A stretch of DNA of 64,000 bases from Natrialba magadii ATCC 43099 (GTDB taxonomy: Archaea > Halobacteriota > Halobacteria > Halobacteriales > Natrialbaceae). Numbering within the stretch: position 1 is the stretch's first letter; each line of letters begins with the position of its first letter. The position numbers and the translations under genes are program-made. Below, one piece after another: positions 35,000 through 43,621 of the stretch. The stretch covers positions 248,001-312,000 of the forward strand of contig NC_013923.1 of the NCBI RefSeq assembly GCF_000025625.1, given 5' to 3'. The notes under the pieces are model-generated. The model saw nothing but the letters and a program-made list of their open reading frames with translations. It had not been told where the DNA came from and made no database searches.

Positions 35000-35045
35000 G
35001 CGACTATCGCGACCATGGCGACCATGGCGACCATCGCGACAATCG
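35000..35045. repeat. 9-bp tandem repeat after the MATE gene
   Basis: Five near-perfect copies of GCGACCATG/GCGACTATC-type units lie between the stop of the MATE gene and the end of the convergent zinc-ribbon gene. No coding evidence. Confidence 0.7.
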
Positions 35046-35190
35046 AAACACCCGACTTTCGAAACCACGACAGTGCCAGCACGAGATTGTGTGTTGCTGG
35101 CTTTCGTCCGTGTGTTCACTAGCGTCGACAGTACTCACATCTCAGGCGGAGAACACGCAATGAGTGGAAGCGGAAAAGAGAACGAAACGA

Positions 35191-35592
35191 TTAGTGATCG
35201 GCTGTCGTCGGCGTCTCGGTCGCACACCACGGGCAGAACGACACGTCGTCTTCGAGTTCCCGGTGGCAAGAGGCACAGAGGTTCGCTTCCTGTACCTCGA
35301 TCTGGCGGTTGTGCTGGCGTGCCAGCACGTAGGCGTCGAGCACGCTCGCGACGCCGACAGCAAGCAGCGGGGCCGCATCCCAGAACGAGGCCTGCATCGG
35401 ATCGGTGAGGACGGATTCGGGGACGAACAGCCCGCCAACGAGGAAGGCAAGCGCGAGCCAGCCGAGTGCGCGAAGCCAGCGCCGGAGATATATCTGGCCG
35501 AGACCAGTAATGAGAAGACCGAGAACAGCCGCAAGCCAGGGCCGCTTGCGGGATTTCGATTGTGTCTGAGAGTGAGACTGCGCCTGATCCAT
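35191..35592 (-). CDS. Small membrane protein with C-terminal zinc ribbon
   Basis: A 133-residue protein: a charged N-terminus (QSHSQTQSKSRKRPW), two to three hydrophobic helices (AAVLGLLITGLGQIYL, LGWLALAFLVGGLFV, APLLAVGVASVLDAYV) with the GLGQIYL-RRWLRAL pattern common in haloarchaeal TM2-like proteins, and a C-terminal CASC-x11-CPWC zinc ribbon. The ATG used follows a TATA-like CTTACGG about 26 bases upstream; a longer frame reaches into the 10-bp repeat region and gives implausible Phe/Cys-rich sequence. Function unknown. Confidence 0.75.
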   Translation of the reverse strand: MDQAQSHSQTQSKSRKRPWLAAVLGLLITGLGQIYLRRWLRALGWLALAFLVGGLFVPESVLTDPMQASFWDAAPLLAVGVASVLDAYVLARQHNRQIEVQEANLCASCHRELEDDVSFCPWCATETPTTADH

Positions 35593-35720
35593 ACAGGTAC
35601 TGAATGACTGGTCAGCCGTAAGTCTTCCTGTGGCTCCCTGTTGAGAGTGTGTGAACGAGAACAGTTTGCGAGCGGCACAGAACAGCCATGAACAGCAGAA
35701 AGCGCACGAGAACAGCACAG

Positions 35721-35786
35721 AACAGCCCAAAACAGCCCAAAACAGCCCAAAACAGCCCAAGAACGGCCCAAGAACGGCCAAAACCA
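35721..35786. repeat. 10-bp tandem repeat AACAGCCCAA
   Basis: Four perfect copies at 35721-35760 are followed by diverged GAACGGCCCA/AGAACGGCCA units and preceded by scattered AACAGCA/AACAGCC fragments from about 35668. It lies downstream of the TetR gene stop and upstream of the zinc-ribbon gene, with no coding evidence. Confidence 0.85.
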
Positions 35787-35873
35787 GCATCACGCAGTCA
35801 GACAATACGGATACACCAGCCCACAGACCGTCAGACACGTGGTGTCAAATCAGTTCAGAAAGCAGTGTTCGGT

Positions 35874-36518
35874 TCAGGCGTCGTCACACCCCTCCGCAGC
35901 GAGCAGTGTCTGCTCGAGTTGGTCGAGCAACACAGCCCGATTCCGTTCGATCAATGCTTGATCTTCGAGCGTCACACCGCGTTCCATAATGCCAGAAACC
36001 GTCGAGAAGATGAGCTCTGCCTGTCGCTCCGGATCGATATCGACGAATCGACCCGACTCGACGCCCCACTCGAGTGTTTCGGTGAGCGCTGTAATGAAAA
36101 TCTCGTCAGTGCGCAGAATCTGGTCGTAGTAGGACTGGTTGTGCGGTGCCTGTGAGCGAATTTCGAAAAAAGCCTGCCTGAACTGGATCGCTTCGTCGTC
36201 AAGGTCGGCAGGGAGAATCCGGGTTAGCAGATCGGTGAGCTGTTCGAACGGATCATCGTGGGTGTCGTCCTCGAAGGACGTCTCGAGTTCCTCGCAGACG
36301 AACGCAAAGAAGTCGTTGAGAATCTCCTCTTTGCCGTCGTAGTGGTAGTACAGCAACGACTTGCTCTTCTCGAACTCGGCAGCGATTCGGGACATCGTCG
36401 TCTCCGGATAGCCGTGTTTCGAAAGTGCGAGGTAGACGGCTTCCATGATCGCCTCGGTCGTGTCGTCTCGTTCCTCGGCGATGGTTGCTGTATGATCCGT
36501 GTCCGATGTATCTGCCAT
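35874..36518 (-). CDS. TetR/AcrR family transcriptional regulator
   Basis: A 214-residue repressor-type protein. The N-terminal helix-turn-helix is clear: TEAIMEAVYLALSKHGYPETTMSRIAAEFEKSKSLLYYHYDGKEEIL over residues about 20-67. The C-terminal helical domain (about 75-210) would bind an inducer and dimerise. A TATA-like element about 27 bases upstream supports the start. The MATE exporter nearby is a possible target, as TetR proteins often control efflux pumps, but two loci separate them. Confidence 0.88.
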   Translation of the reverse strand: MADTSDTDHTATIAEERDDTTEAIMEAVYLALSKHGYPETTMSRIAAEFEKSKSLLYYHYDGKEEILNDFFAFVCEELETSFEDDTHDDPFEQLTDLLTRILPADLDDEAIQFRQAFFEIRSQAPHNQSYYDQILRTDEIFITALTETLEWGVESGRFVDIDPERQAELIFSTVSGIMERGVTLEDQALIERNRAVLLDQLEQTLLAAEGCDDA

Positions 36519-36540
36519 ATCGCTATACTCGACAATGAGA

Positions 36541-36550
36541 CGTAAATACT
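36541..36550 (-). promoter_or_regulatory. TATA box of the TetR regulator gene
   Basis: AGTATTTACG on the minus strand, about 27 bases upstream of the start codon, fits a leaderless transcript. Confidence 0.55.
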
Positions 36551-36623
36551 TCAGGTTCCCGTTGTGTCGCCGTGCGCTACCGTGCAGTAAATAAATTGAA
36601 TGGTCAGATAAAACACACCTGCG

Positions 36624-37244
36624 TCAACTGCTCGAGTTTCTATCATTGGCGTCGCCGAAGCCGGCACTCAACACACGGGTCAATGCATCGCCAGTCGATT
36701 CCTCGAGTTCGGTGAGTTCCGATTGGTGAACCTCGATGAGGAATCCGGTCGTGATGTTCGGTGAAGTTGGGATGAAAATGACTTCCTTGCCGTCGGTTGT
36801 CGTACGGCCCGTTTTGAACGCCGTCATGCGGAGCCCGTCCCAGACTTCGAGCTTGACCGGCTCCTGAAGCTGCTCCTGTTCTCCGAAGGCAGTCTCGGAG
36901 GCGGTTTTGGACGCGTTGTAGACGACGCGGATTCCAGGCAGCCGGTTTGCGCCCGCATCGAGAATACGCTCAGAGACCGTTCCGATGGTCGTTCGCATCA
37001 GGAACCCAGCGATACCGATAACAACGAACAGCGTCGCCAGTGAGAGGACAACGCGCAAGATTTCGATCGCTTGATCGCGAACGGCAGGGTTCTCGATGAG
37101 ATGATCGAGGAGTTCCGCCGGAATGAGAAACTCGGGCGTCAGTCCCTCGACGAAACTATAGATGAAGTAGAGGACGAACAACGTGACGAGTATCGGGCCA
37201 AGAACGATGAGTCCGCTGACGAAGTCGCGTTTCCATGCCGACAT
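36624..37244 (-). CDS. DUF502 family membrane protein
   Basis: A 206-residue protein with two N-terminal transmembrane helices (FVSGLIVLGPILVTLFVLYFIY and VVLSLATLFVVIGIAGFLM) and the soluble signature PGIRVVYNASKTASETAFGE, then VFIPTSPNITTGFLIEV-like sequence (VIFIPTSPNITTGFLIEV). This matches the DUF502 family found across bacteria, plants (COV/LCV proteins) and archaea, whose biochemical role is unknown. Transcribed away from the ZIP-like gene. Confidence 0.87.
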   Translation of the reverse strand: MSAWKRDFVSGLIVLGPILVTLFVLYFIYSFVEGLTPEFLIPAELLDHLIENPAVRDQAIEILRVVLSLATLFVVIGIAGFLMRTTIGTVSERILDAGANRLPGIRVVYNASKTASETAFGEQEQLQEPVKLEVWDGLRMTAFKTGRTTTDGKEVIFIPTSPNITTGFLIEVHQSELTELEESTGDALTRVLSAGFGDANDRNSSS

Positions 37245-37536
37245 CTACTCGAGTCCTCCAGTCTGACAGTACACACCAGTACTGGTGCGCGTGCTATCAA
37301 CCTTTCCGAACGTCAGCTGGATATGTCTGTGATCGCCATCCAGTTTCGCTGCTGATCGATTCCGAGGACCCATTGATACCTGACGACTGTCGTCGATGAC
37401 TGAACGATTAGTCAGTGTCGAAATAAACGTTACTACTGGCGCCGGTCCGGAACACTCTGCACTGGCGCTGCGGACCACTCTACCCGGCATTCGCAGCGAA
37501 AAAGGAACCATACGCAGCCATCGAATTGCCTTTACG

Positions 37537-38325
37537 ATGGGTGTGCTCGCGGTAGTGGTGATGATGACGGAGATGGTAGCGGTGGTGCTTGACGAACTCC
37601 TGGTGGCGGGACTCATCCTGGGGATCGCACTCGTTCATCTCCTCCCAGCGTCTCTCCCCGGTGTGCCGTTCGTCTCACGAGGGAGCAGCCTCTCTGCGGC
37701 CGGCGGTATCTCGATCGTCTACGCATTCCTCCATCTCTTTCCAGAACTCGACGCGCATCGGGATGCACTTGAAGACGTGGATCTGATTGTCGCCACGCTT
37801 ACTGCAGAGCATATCTACGGTCTCGTGTTCATCGGCATTGCGTTGTTCTACGGACTGGAGCGCGTCGCAACGCTCTCGCAGGCAACAGATCTCCCATCGC
37901 CACTGAAGGACATGGGCATCAGCGATCACTCGGTGTTCTGGGCCCACATCGGTGGCTTCGTCGTGTACAATGCGTTCATCGGATATGTGATTGTGCAGGG
38001 ACGAACCGGAACGGAGAGCACCCTGCTCTTCGCGTTCGCAATGGGATTTCACCTCTTTGGGAACGACGAAGCGATGGAACAACACTATCATAAGCTCTAT
38101 AACAACGTTGGACAGTGGATTCTTGCCGGTGCCGTCATCGCGGGTGGCCTCGTCGCGCTCGTCTACACGCTCTCCGATGCAGCGTTTACCGTCTTGCTCG
38201 GCTTTCTCACCGGTGGCGTGATCTTCAACGCGATCAAAGACGAACTCCCGCGAACACGCGAGAGTCGATTCTGGGCGTTCGCGCTGGGATCGCTCGTCTA
38301 CGCGCTGATTTTGTTCTCGCTCTGA
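37537..38325 (+). CDS. ZIP-like divalent-metal transporter family membrane protein
   Basis: About 262 residues with seven to eight helices. Polar residues within helices resemble ZIP carriers: ALVHLLPASLPG, SIVYAFLHLFPELDAH, TAEHIYGLVFIGIALFYGLE, GFHLFGNDEAMEQHYHK and GVIFNAIKDELPR, with recurring His and Glu that could line a metal path. The match is to the fold rather than to a known substrate. The start is uncertain: an upstream Met at 37396 adds 47 mostly polar residues, while the chosen Met begins directly at the first helix. Confidence 0.65.
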   Translation: MGVLAVVVMMTEMVAVVLDELLVAGLILGIALVHLLPASLPGVPFVSRGSSLSAAGGISIVYAFLHLFPELDAHRDALEDVDLIVATLTAEHIYGLVFIGIALFYGLERVATLSQATDLPSPLKDMGISDHSVFWAHIGGFVVYNAFIGYVIVQGRTGTESTLLFAFAMGFHLFGNDEAMEQHYHKLYNNVGQWILAGAVIAGGLVALVYTLSDAAFTVLLGFLTGGVIFNAIKDELPRTRESRFWAFALGSLVYALILFSL

Positions 38326-38436
38326 ACTGCCGCTGTCGCTGTGGTCGTCTGCGCTGACGGCTACGGAGACACAAGCAGCCCACCAGTGGCGGATTTGTCT
38401 GGAAACGGAATCTTTTCGCAGGGAGTCTGCCTATTC

Positions 38437-39651
38437 ATGGACGTGAGTACCGTCTCGACACCGTCACCCGAACCCGACAGCCGTCGTAGCTGGGGCGTTG
38501 CACTCGCCGGTGCGATTGCGATGGTGTTTACGTTCGGTACACCGCTCTCCTACGGCATTTTCCAGCAGCCGTTCAGCGAGACGTTCGCCGTCTCTCCCGT
38601 CGCTCTTTCCGGTGTTTTCGCGGTCATGTTGTTCACCTTCTTTATTGGCTCCGGACTCGTCGGCATCTTCGCCGCACGGCTCCCCGTTCGAGGCGTACTG
38701 CTGGTGTGTACCATCGTAACAGCACTTCTCGCGCCCTCACTGTACGCAGTCGACTCGTATCTCGGGCTTACGTTCGTCTTTGCAGCCCTCGGACTCGCGC
38801 TGGGGACCGTTTTCGTGCTGGTCGCATCCGTCGTTCCGCGGTGGTTCGACGAGCGGCGGGGCGCTGCAACTGGATTGATCTTCGTCGGTAACGGGCTCGG
38901 ATTGTTCGTTCTGCCACCAATCTGGCAGTACGCACTCAGCACCGTTGGTGTTCGCGAGGGTTTCCTGATCATCATAGCGACGACGGCCAGCGCGTTCTTC
39001 CTTGCAAGCCTGCTCTGTCGGCGACCACCCTGGGCCACACGGTCGACGGACTCGAATAGCGCGCTCGTGTCCTGGCTCAGCGGACTCATCAGGGCGCGAA
39101 CCTTCCAGTTGCTCTTCGTGGGGATGTCACTGGCGTTTGCCTGGTATCAGCTCCTTGCGGCGTACGCGATCGACCTGTTCGCTGCGCGCGGGTTGACCGA
39201 AGCTGGGGCGTCAACGTTGTTCGGCCTGATCGGTGGCGTGAGTATTATCTCCCGAATCGGTGGTGGGTATATCGCCGATATTGTCGGGTCGCGTCGGGCG
39301 TTTCTCGCATCACTCGGCTGTGCCGCCGTCGGAATCGTCCTGTTGCTCGTCCCGCAGTACGCGATACTCACCGTTGCTGTCTTCAGTATCGGGTTGGGTC
39401 TCGGTGGCTGTGCAACCCTGTACATCCCGTTGCTGATGGAGACCTACAATCCCGAGAAAGACACTGCGATTATCGGTGTCTTCAACGTCGGCGGTGGGAT
39501 CGGTGCGCTGGCGATGCCGCCACTTGGAACGGCGAGCGTCGCCTACACCGAGAGCTACACCGTCGCAATCTTGCTCACACTCGGGGTGACAATCGTCTCG
39601 TTCTGGGCTGTGGTCGTCGGAACTGCTGGAGGCGCATCGACTCAGTCCTGA
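38437..39651 (+). CDS. MFS transporter, oxalate/formate antiporter or monocarboxylate type
   Basis: A 404-residue carrier with twelve predicted helices. MFS landmarks include VPRWFDERRGAATGLIFVGNGLG between helices 4 and 5, GGVSIISRIGGGYIADIVGSRRAFL between helices 8 and 9, and PLLMETYNPEKDTAIIGVFNVGGGIGALAMPPLG. These are typical of the monocarboxylate/oxalate:formate antiporter branch. The start MDVSTVSTPSPEPDSRRSWG is preferred over a frame with 32 more residues. Substrate probably an organic acid. Confidence 0.87.
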   Translation: MDVSTVSTPSPEPDSRRSWGVALAGAIAMVFTFGTPLSYGIFQQPFSETFAVSPVALSGVFAVMLFTFFIGSGLVGIFAARLPVRGVLLVCTIVTALLAPSLYAVDSYLGLTFVFAALGLALGTVFVLVASVVPRWFDERRGAATGLIFVGNGLGLFVLPPIWQYALSTVGVREGFLIIIATTASAFFLASLLCRRPPWATRSTDSNSALVSWLSGLIRARTFQLLFVGMSLAFAWYQLLAAYAIDLFAARGLTEAGASTLFGLIGGVSIISRIGGGYIADIVGSRRAFLASLGCAAVGIVLLLVPQYAILTVAVFSIGLGLGGCATLYIPLLMETYNPEKDTAIIGVFNVGGGIGALAMPPLGTASVAYTESYTVAILLTLGVTIVSFWAVVVGTAGGASTQS

Positions 39652-39660
39652 AGAGGCTGC

Positions 39661-39716
39661 TGATTGCTGACTACTGATTGCTGACTACTGATTGCTGACT
39701 ACTGATTGCTGACTAC
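39661..39716. repeat. 14-bp tandem repeat between convergent genes
   Basis: Four perfect copies of TGATTGCTGACTAC follow the MFS stop codon, with a partial fifth, and end just before the stop of the convergent membrane-protein gene. Confidence 0.9.
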
Positions 39717-39734
39717 TGACTGCCGAGAACAGGG

Positions 39735-40115
39735 TTACGCTTCCGCCGTTCGGATCGCTTGAACGACGATACCGAGGAGTACGAGACAGAGCGCAATCAT
39801 CAGTCCTTGCGAGACAGTTGCGATGGTAGAGTCGACTGCACCACCCGTGAGCAACGCGATGAGATCCGAAACACCACGTGCAGAGCCGAGAATACCGGCG
39901 ACTGCGAGTGCGCCGATTCCGTACGTTGCGAGTCGGTCTCGACCAATCGCGTCACCACCAAGTCGCAGGCCAATGACGAGGAGGCCGAATAGCGCCGGGA
40001 TGAGTGCGGTAACGCTCTCGAAACTGGAACCGACGTACGCGCCGCCACCGAGAACGAGCAATCCAGCGCCAACTGCGAGCGAACCGTTCCGTGCGAGTGA
40101 GGGTGTTTCTCCCAT
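39735..40115 (-). CDS. Small four-helix membrane protein, unknown function
   Basis: A 126-residue hydrophobic protein with four predicted helices (about 12-28, 33-52, 64-80, 96-122), a short polar N-terminus and a C-terminal IRTAEA. No recognised domain. It is convergent with the MFS gene and separated from it by a 14-bp tandem repeat. Codon use and composition match its neighbours, so it is probably a real gene. Confidence 0.65.
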   Translation of the reverse strand: MGETPSLARNGSLAVGAGLLVLGGGAYVGSSFESVTALIPALFGLLVIGLRLGGDAIGRDRLATYGIGALAVAGILGSARGVSDLIALLTGGAVDSTIATVSQGLMIALCLVLLGIVVQAIRTAEA

Positions 40116-40494
40116 AGAAAAGAATTGTGTACTGACCGACCAAGAAGTATTGGTGTTGTCCCACAGACTGGGTCTACTGACGAGTCATTGCCAGCGGCGT
40201 TCGATCGCTACAAGAACATCATAACCCTGGTAGACTATGGGATATGTCTGAGTGACTAGTGGTATTGTCCGGTTGTTATATGGGTTTGAATAGACAGGAG
40301 GCATATATTTACAAGATTAAAAGTGTCGAATATTGTCGCCCACGCCGTATAGGGGCCAACACCTGGTTAGACAGCAAACAGTTCAACCGAATCGTCTCTC
40401 CACCGCCCTAATATAACAGTCTACAATCAACATATATCATCATACCAAATCGATAGAAGGCCTTTTAGCCGTTCAGTCGGACCCATGAGACAAG
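40116..40494. other. AT-rich intergenic region without a gene
   Basis: About 380 bases between a small membrane-protein gene and the NSS symporter gene. AT-rich stretches (for example around 40300-40330 and 40420-40445) probably hold the symporter promoter. No open frame or repeat of note is seen. Confidence 0.6.
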
Positions 40495-41961
40495 ATGACA
40501 CGAGAGACGTGGGGAACCCGACTCGGATTCATTTTGGCCGCCGTCGGGAGCGCAGTCGGACTGGGGAATATCTGGCGGTTCCCCTGGATGACAGCTGAAA
40601 ACGGTGGGAGCGCGTTCTTGTTGCTGTACGTTCTCATCGTTCTCGTCGTCGGGGTTCCTGGCCTGATGGCCGCGTTCGTCATTGGCCGCCGATCGAACCG
40701 AAATCCTGTCGGCGCGTTCAAGACACTGACGGGATCTCGTGCATGGACTGCGCTGGGTTTTCTCTGCGTTGTTACGGCGATTGCACTCCTGTCGTTCTAC
40801 AGCGTGGTCGGCGGGTGGATCCTCCGGTACTTCGTCGAGAGCTTTACTGGTGCGTACTTCGCCGATCCGGGAACGCACTTCGACACGATTAGCTACGGAC
40901 TCGAGGCGTTCGTCTACCAGTTGTTCGTTCTCGGCGTCACCGCTGGGATCGTCATGGCTGGCGTCCGCCGCGGTATCGAAGCCGCGACGAAATCGATGAT
41001 GATTGGGATCGTGATACTTCTCGTCGGCCTGACGATCTGGGCGTCCCAGCAACCCGGCGCAGCAGCGGGCTACGAGTTCTTCCTCGACTTCGATGCCCAC
41101 TACCTCTCGAACAACTTCTTCTCGGTCCTCGGCGCTGCCGCCGGCCAGGCGCTGTTTACCCTCTCGATCGGCGGTGGGACGATGATCACGTACGCGTCCT
41201 ACATCGATGACGACCGCTCGCTTCCGTTCGATGCTACCGCGATTGCCAGTCTCAACCTCGGTATCGGTATCCTCTCAGGACTGCTCCTGTTTCCGCTCCT
41301 CTTCTCGTTCGCTGACGGCCCAACCGCGGGCGGTCCCGGCGCGCTATTCGTCGGTATCGCCGGCGCGTTCGCACAACTGCCGGCTGGCTGGCTCTTCGGT
41401 GCCGTCTTCTTCCTCGTCGTGCTGCTCGCCGCAATTACCAGCCTGATCAGCATGCTCGAGATTCCCGTCTCGTTCCTCGTCGACGAGTTCGACGTGAACC
41501 GCTCCGTCGCAACAGGAGCCCTCCTCAGCGTTGTCGGGGTCACTGGCGCGTTCAACGCCTTCAGCGCTGCGGTGTTCACGCTCGTCGCCGATCAGCTCGT
41601 CGACCTCCTGCTGACGATCGGACTGACCGGTTTCATGTTCTACGTCGCGTGGGTGCTCGGTCCAGATGCAGTCGAGGAGTTCCGCAACGGCGCTGGAACG
41701 ATCGCTCGCTCGATCGCAGTTCCATGGCGATACGCCCTCGGAACGGTTTTCCCAACATTCCTGCTGTTTACGTTCTACAGCGACAGTCTCCGACTGTTCG
41801 GCTACAGCCCGGACACCGAAACGCTCGTCGCACTCACACTCGTCACCGCCGTCTCGTTCGTCGGGCTCATCGTCTGGTCCACCGACAACGAGTCACAGCA
41901 AGCGACGACCGATACCGAAACTGAAGCGGAGACTGATCCAAAAACCGAATCTGCCGACTAA
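40495..41961 (+). CDS. Neurotransmitter:sodium symporter (SNF) family transporter
   Basis: A 488-residue carrier of the LeuT fold. The first helix reads LGFILAAVGSAVGLGNIWRFPWM, the family signature with the unwound sodium/substrate site, followed by ENGGSAFLLLYVL; helix 6 appears as FTLSIGGGTMITYASYI. Bacterial and archaeal members take up amino acids or related amines with Na+, fitting a halophile. The C-terminal tail is acidic and Thr-rich (DTETEAETDPKTESAD). No partner gene is needed. Confidence 0.92.
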   Translation: MTRETWGTRLGFILAAVGSAVGLGNIWRFPWMTAENGGSAFLLLYVLIVLVVGVPGLMAAFVIGRRSNRNPVGAFKTLTGSRAWTALGFLCVVTAIALLSFYSVVGGWILRYFVESFTGAYFADPGTHFDTISYGLEAFVYQLFVLGVTAGIVMAGVRRGIEAATKSMMIGIVILLVGLTIWASQQPGAAAGYEFFLDFDAHYLSNNFFSVLGAAAGQALFTLSIGGGTMITYASYIDDDRSLPFDATAIASLNLGIGILSGLLLFPLLFSFADGPTAGGPGALFVGIAGAFAQLPAGWLFGAVFFLVVLLAAITSLISMLEIPVSFLVDEFDVNRSVATGALLSVVGVTGAFNAFSAAVFTLVADQLVDLLLTIGLTGFMFYVAWVLGPDAVEEFRNGAGTIARSIAVPWRYALGTVFPTFLLFTFYSDSLRLFGYSPDTETLVALTLVTAVSFVGLIVWSTDNESQQATTDTETEAETDPKTESAD

Positions 41962-42472
41962 CGTGGAGCCGAGTGGTCGAGTGTGGGCTCGAGTACAGTC
42001 CTGTACACCCCCGTTCCGTAACCGCGTTATCTGTGGATAGGCGTCCGTATGAGGCCGTTCGACCGTATTATTGCGATTGGTTACCACGGTACTATTAAGT
42101 AGATGATTGATGACTAGCTTTCATATGGTACCCGCCAGCACAACGGAGGAGTGTGGCGCCAGTGGCCAGTTTCTGCGAGTGAGTTCAGACTGGGTGACAC
42201 AGTTCCTCTGGACACGGTGGACACGGCAAGCGGCGCTGGCGGGGCGTTCGATTTCACGTGCGATGCGGTCGATTCAGGACACTTCCCCGCTGTCGCTGCG
42301 ACGCATATCTCACGTGCGGTCGCAGGGAGCAACCGATGGTGACGCCGGCCGGTAACAGCGACCGACGGCGACGAACCGATTCCCCGGCGCTCTCGATCCG
42401 GATCAGGGCTGAGAGTGTCCCGGTAGCAACAGCCAGAGCGACGCATTCGGAGATGCGAAACATCCGACGACA
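41962..42472. other. Intergenic region upstream of the E1 genes, no convincing gene
   Basis: About 510 bases. Short frames exist in several phases (for example 42107-42355 and 42151-42342), but they overlap each other, have no domain and no supporting TATA spacing. It may hold decayed coding sequence and the promoter of the E1 operon. Confidence 0.5.
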
Positions 42473-43621
42473 ATGAGCACGCAAAACGAAGCGGACCAGC
42501 AACCAGACAGTGCAACGGCACACGGCACGGCCGATCCACTCCAGATTCTGGACGCGGACGGAACCGTGCTGTCGAACGCGACGGTTCCAGACCTTTCGGA
42601 CGGCGACCTGATCGCGATGTACGAAGACATCAAACTCGCTCGCCGATTCGATCAGCGGGCGATCAGCCTGCAACGACAGGGACGGATCGCGACGTACGCG
42701 CCGATGACAGGACAGGAAGGAGCACAGGTCGCAACCGGGTACGCGTTGGCAGCGCAAGACTGGCTCCTCCCGACGTATCGAGAGCACGCCGCCAAGTACG
42801 TCCACGGAATGGATCTCGCATCGCTGTTGAAGCCACTGTGTGGTCTGCGGGAAGGGTACGCGATTCCCGACGACGTAAACGTCATGCCAGAATATATTCC
42901 GATCGCAACGCAGGTACCACAGGCCACCGGTATGGCCTGGGGGAAGCAACGACAGGGAGAGACGGATACTGCCGTCCTCTGTCACTTCGGCGACGGGGCG
43001 ACCTCCGAAGGCGACTTCCACGAGGGCCTCAACTTCGCCGGCGTCTTCGACGTCCCCACCGTCTTCGTCTGTAACAACAACCAGTGGGCGATTTCGGTCC
43101 CTCGCGAACACCAGACTGCCAGTGAAACCATCGCCCAGAAGGCCGCAGCGTACGGAATAGAGGGGGTCCGAGTCGACGGCCTCGACCCGCTCGCCGTCTA
43201 CGCAGTAACGCGTGCAGCACTCCAGAAGGCGAAGAACCCGGCCGACGACGAACGGCGGCCCACGCTCATCGAGGCCGTCCAGTACCGCTACGGCGCACAC
43301 ACGACCGCCGACGACCCATCAACGTACCGCGAGGAAGACGAGGCCGAGGACTGGCGCGAGAAAGACCCGCTCGACCGAATGCAGAACTTCCTCACCAACA
43401 GGGGACTGCTCGACGACGACCTGGAAGCCGAAATCGACGAACGGATCGAGACACAGCTCACCGAGGCGGTCGAGTCCGTCGAAGCAGCAACGACAGACCC
43501 GGCGACGATGTTCGATCACGTCTACGACGTACTTCCTGCTCGCCTTCGTGAGCAGCGAGCCGAACTCGAGTCCCTCCGCGAGAAGTACGGCGACGACGCG
43601 TTCCACGAGGTGTTAGAATGA
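42473..43621 (+). CDS. pdhA: 2-oxoacid dehydrogenase E1 component, alpha subunit
   Basis: A 382-residue thiamine-diphosphate enzyme subunit. The TPP motif is clear: CHFGDGATSEGDFHEGLNFAG, ending in CNNNQWAIS, and the N-terminus (YEDIKLARRFDQRAISLQRQGRI) with GQEGAQV matches PDH/BCKDH E1 alpha. With the beta subunit it decarboxylates a 2-oxoacid (pyruvate, branched-chain or acetoin-type substrate) and passes the acyl group to a lipoyl E2. Its stop overlaps the start of the beta gene. Which 2-oxoacid it uses cannot be told from these motifs. Confidence 0.9.
   Translation: MSTQNEADQQPDSATAHGTADPLQILDADGTVLSNATVPDLSDGDLIAMYEDIKLARRFDQRAISLQRQGRIATYAPMTGQEGAQVATGYALAAQDWLLPTYREHAAKYVHGMDLASLLKPLCGLREGYAIPDDVNVMPEYIPIATQVPQATGMAWGKQRQGETDTAVLCHFGDGATSEGDFHEGLNFAGVFDVPTVFVCNNNQWAISVPREHQTASETIAQKAAAYGIEGVRVDGLDPLAVYAVTRAALQKAKNPADDERRPTLIEAVQYRYGAHTTADDPSTYREEDEAEDWREKDPLDRMQNFLTNRGLLDDDLEAEIDERIETQLTEAVESVEAATTDPATMFDHVYDVLPARLREQRAELESLREKYGDDAFHEVLE

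Noticed and set aside
42107-42355. Small 82-codon gene upstream of E1 alpha
   Set aside because: Overlaps another open frame in a different phase, basic composition unlike neighbours, no promoter spacing.
42254-43300. A 348-codon minus-strand frame opposite E1 alpha
   Set aside because: Cys- and Arg-rich product without haloarchaeal acidic bias; E1 alpha on the other strand is unambiguous.
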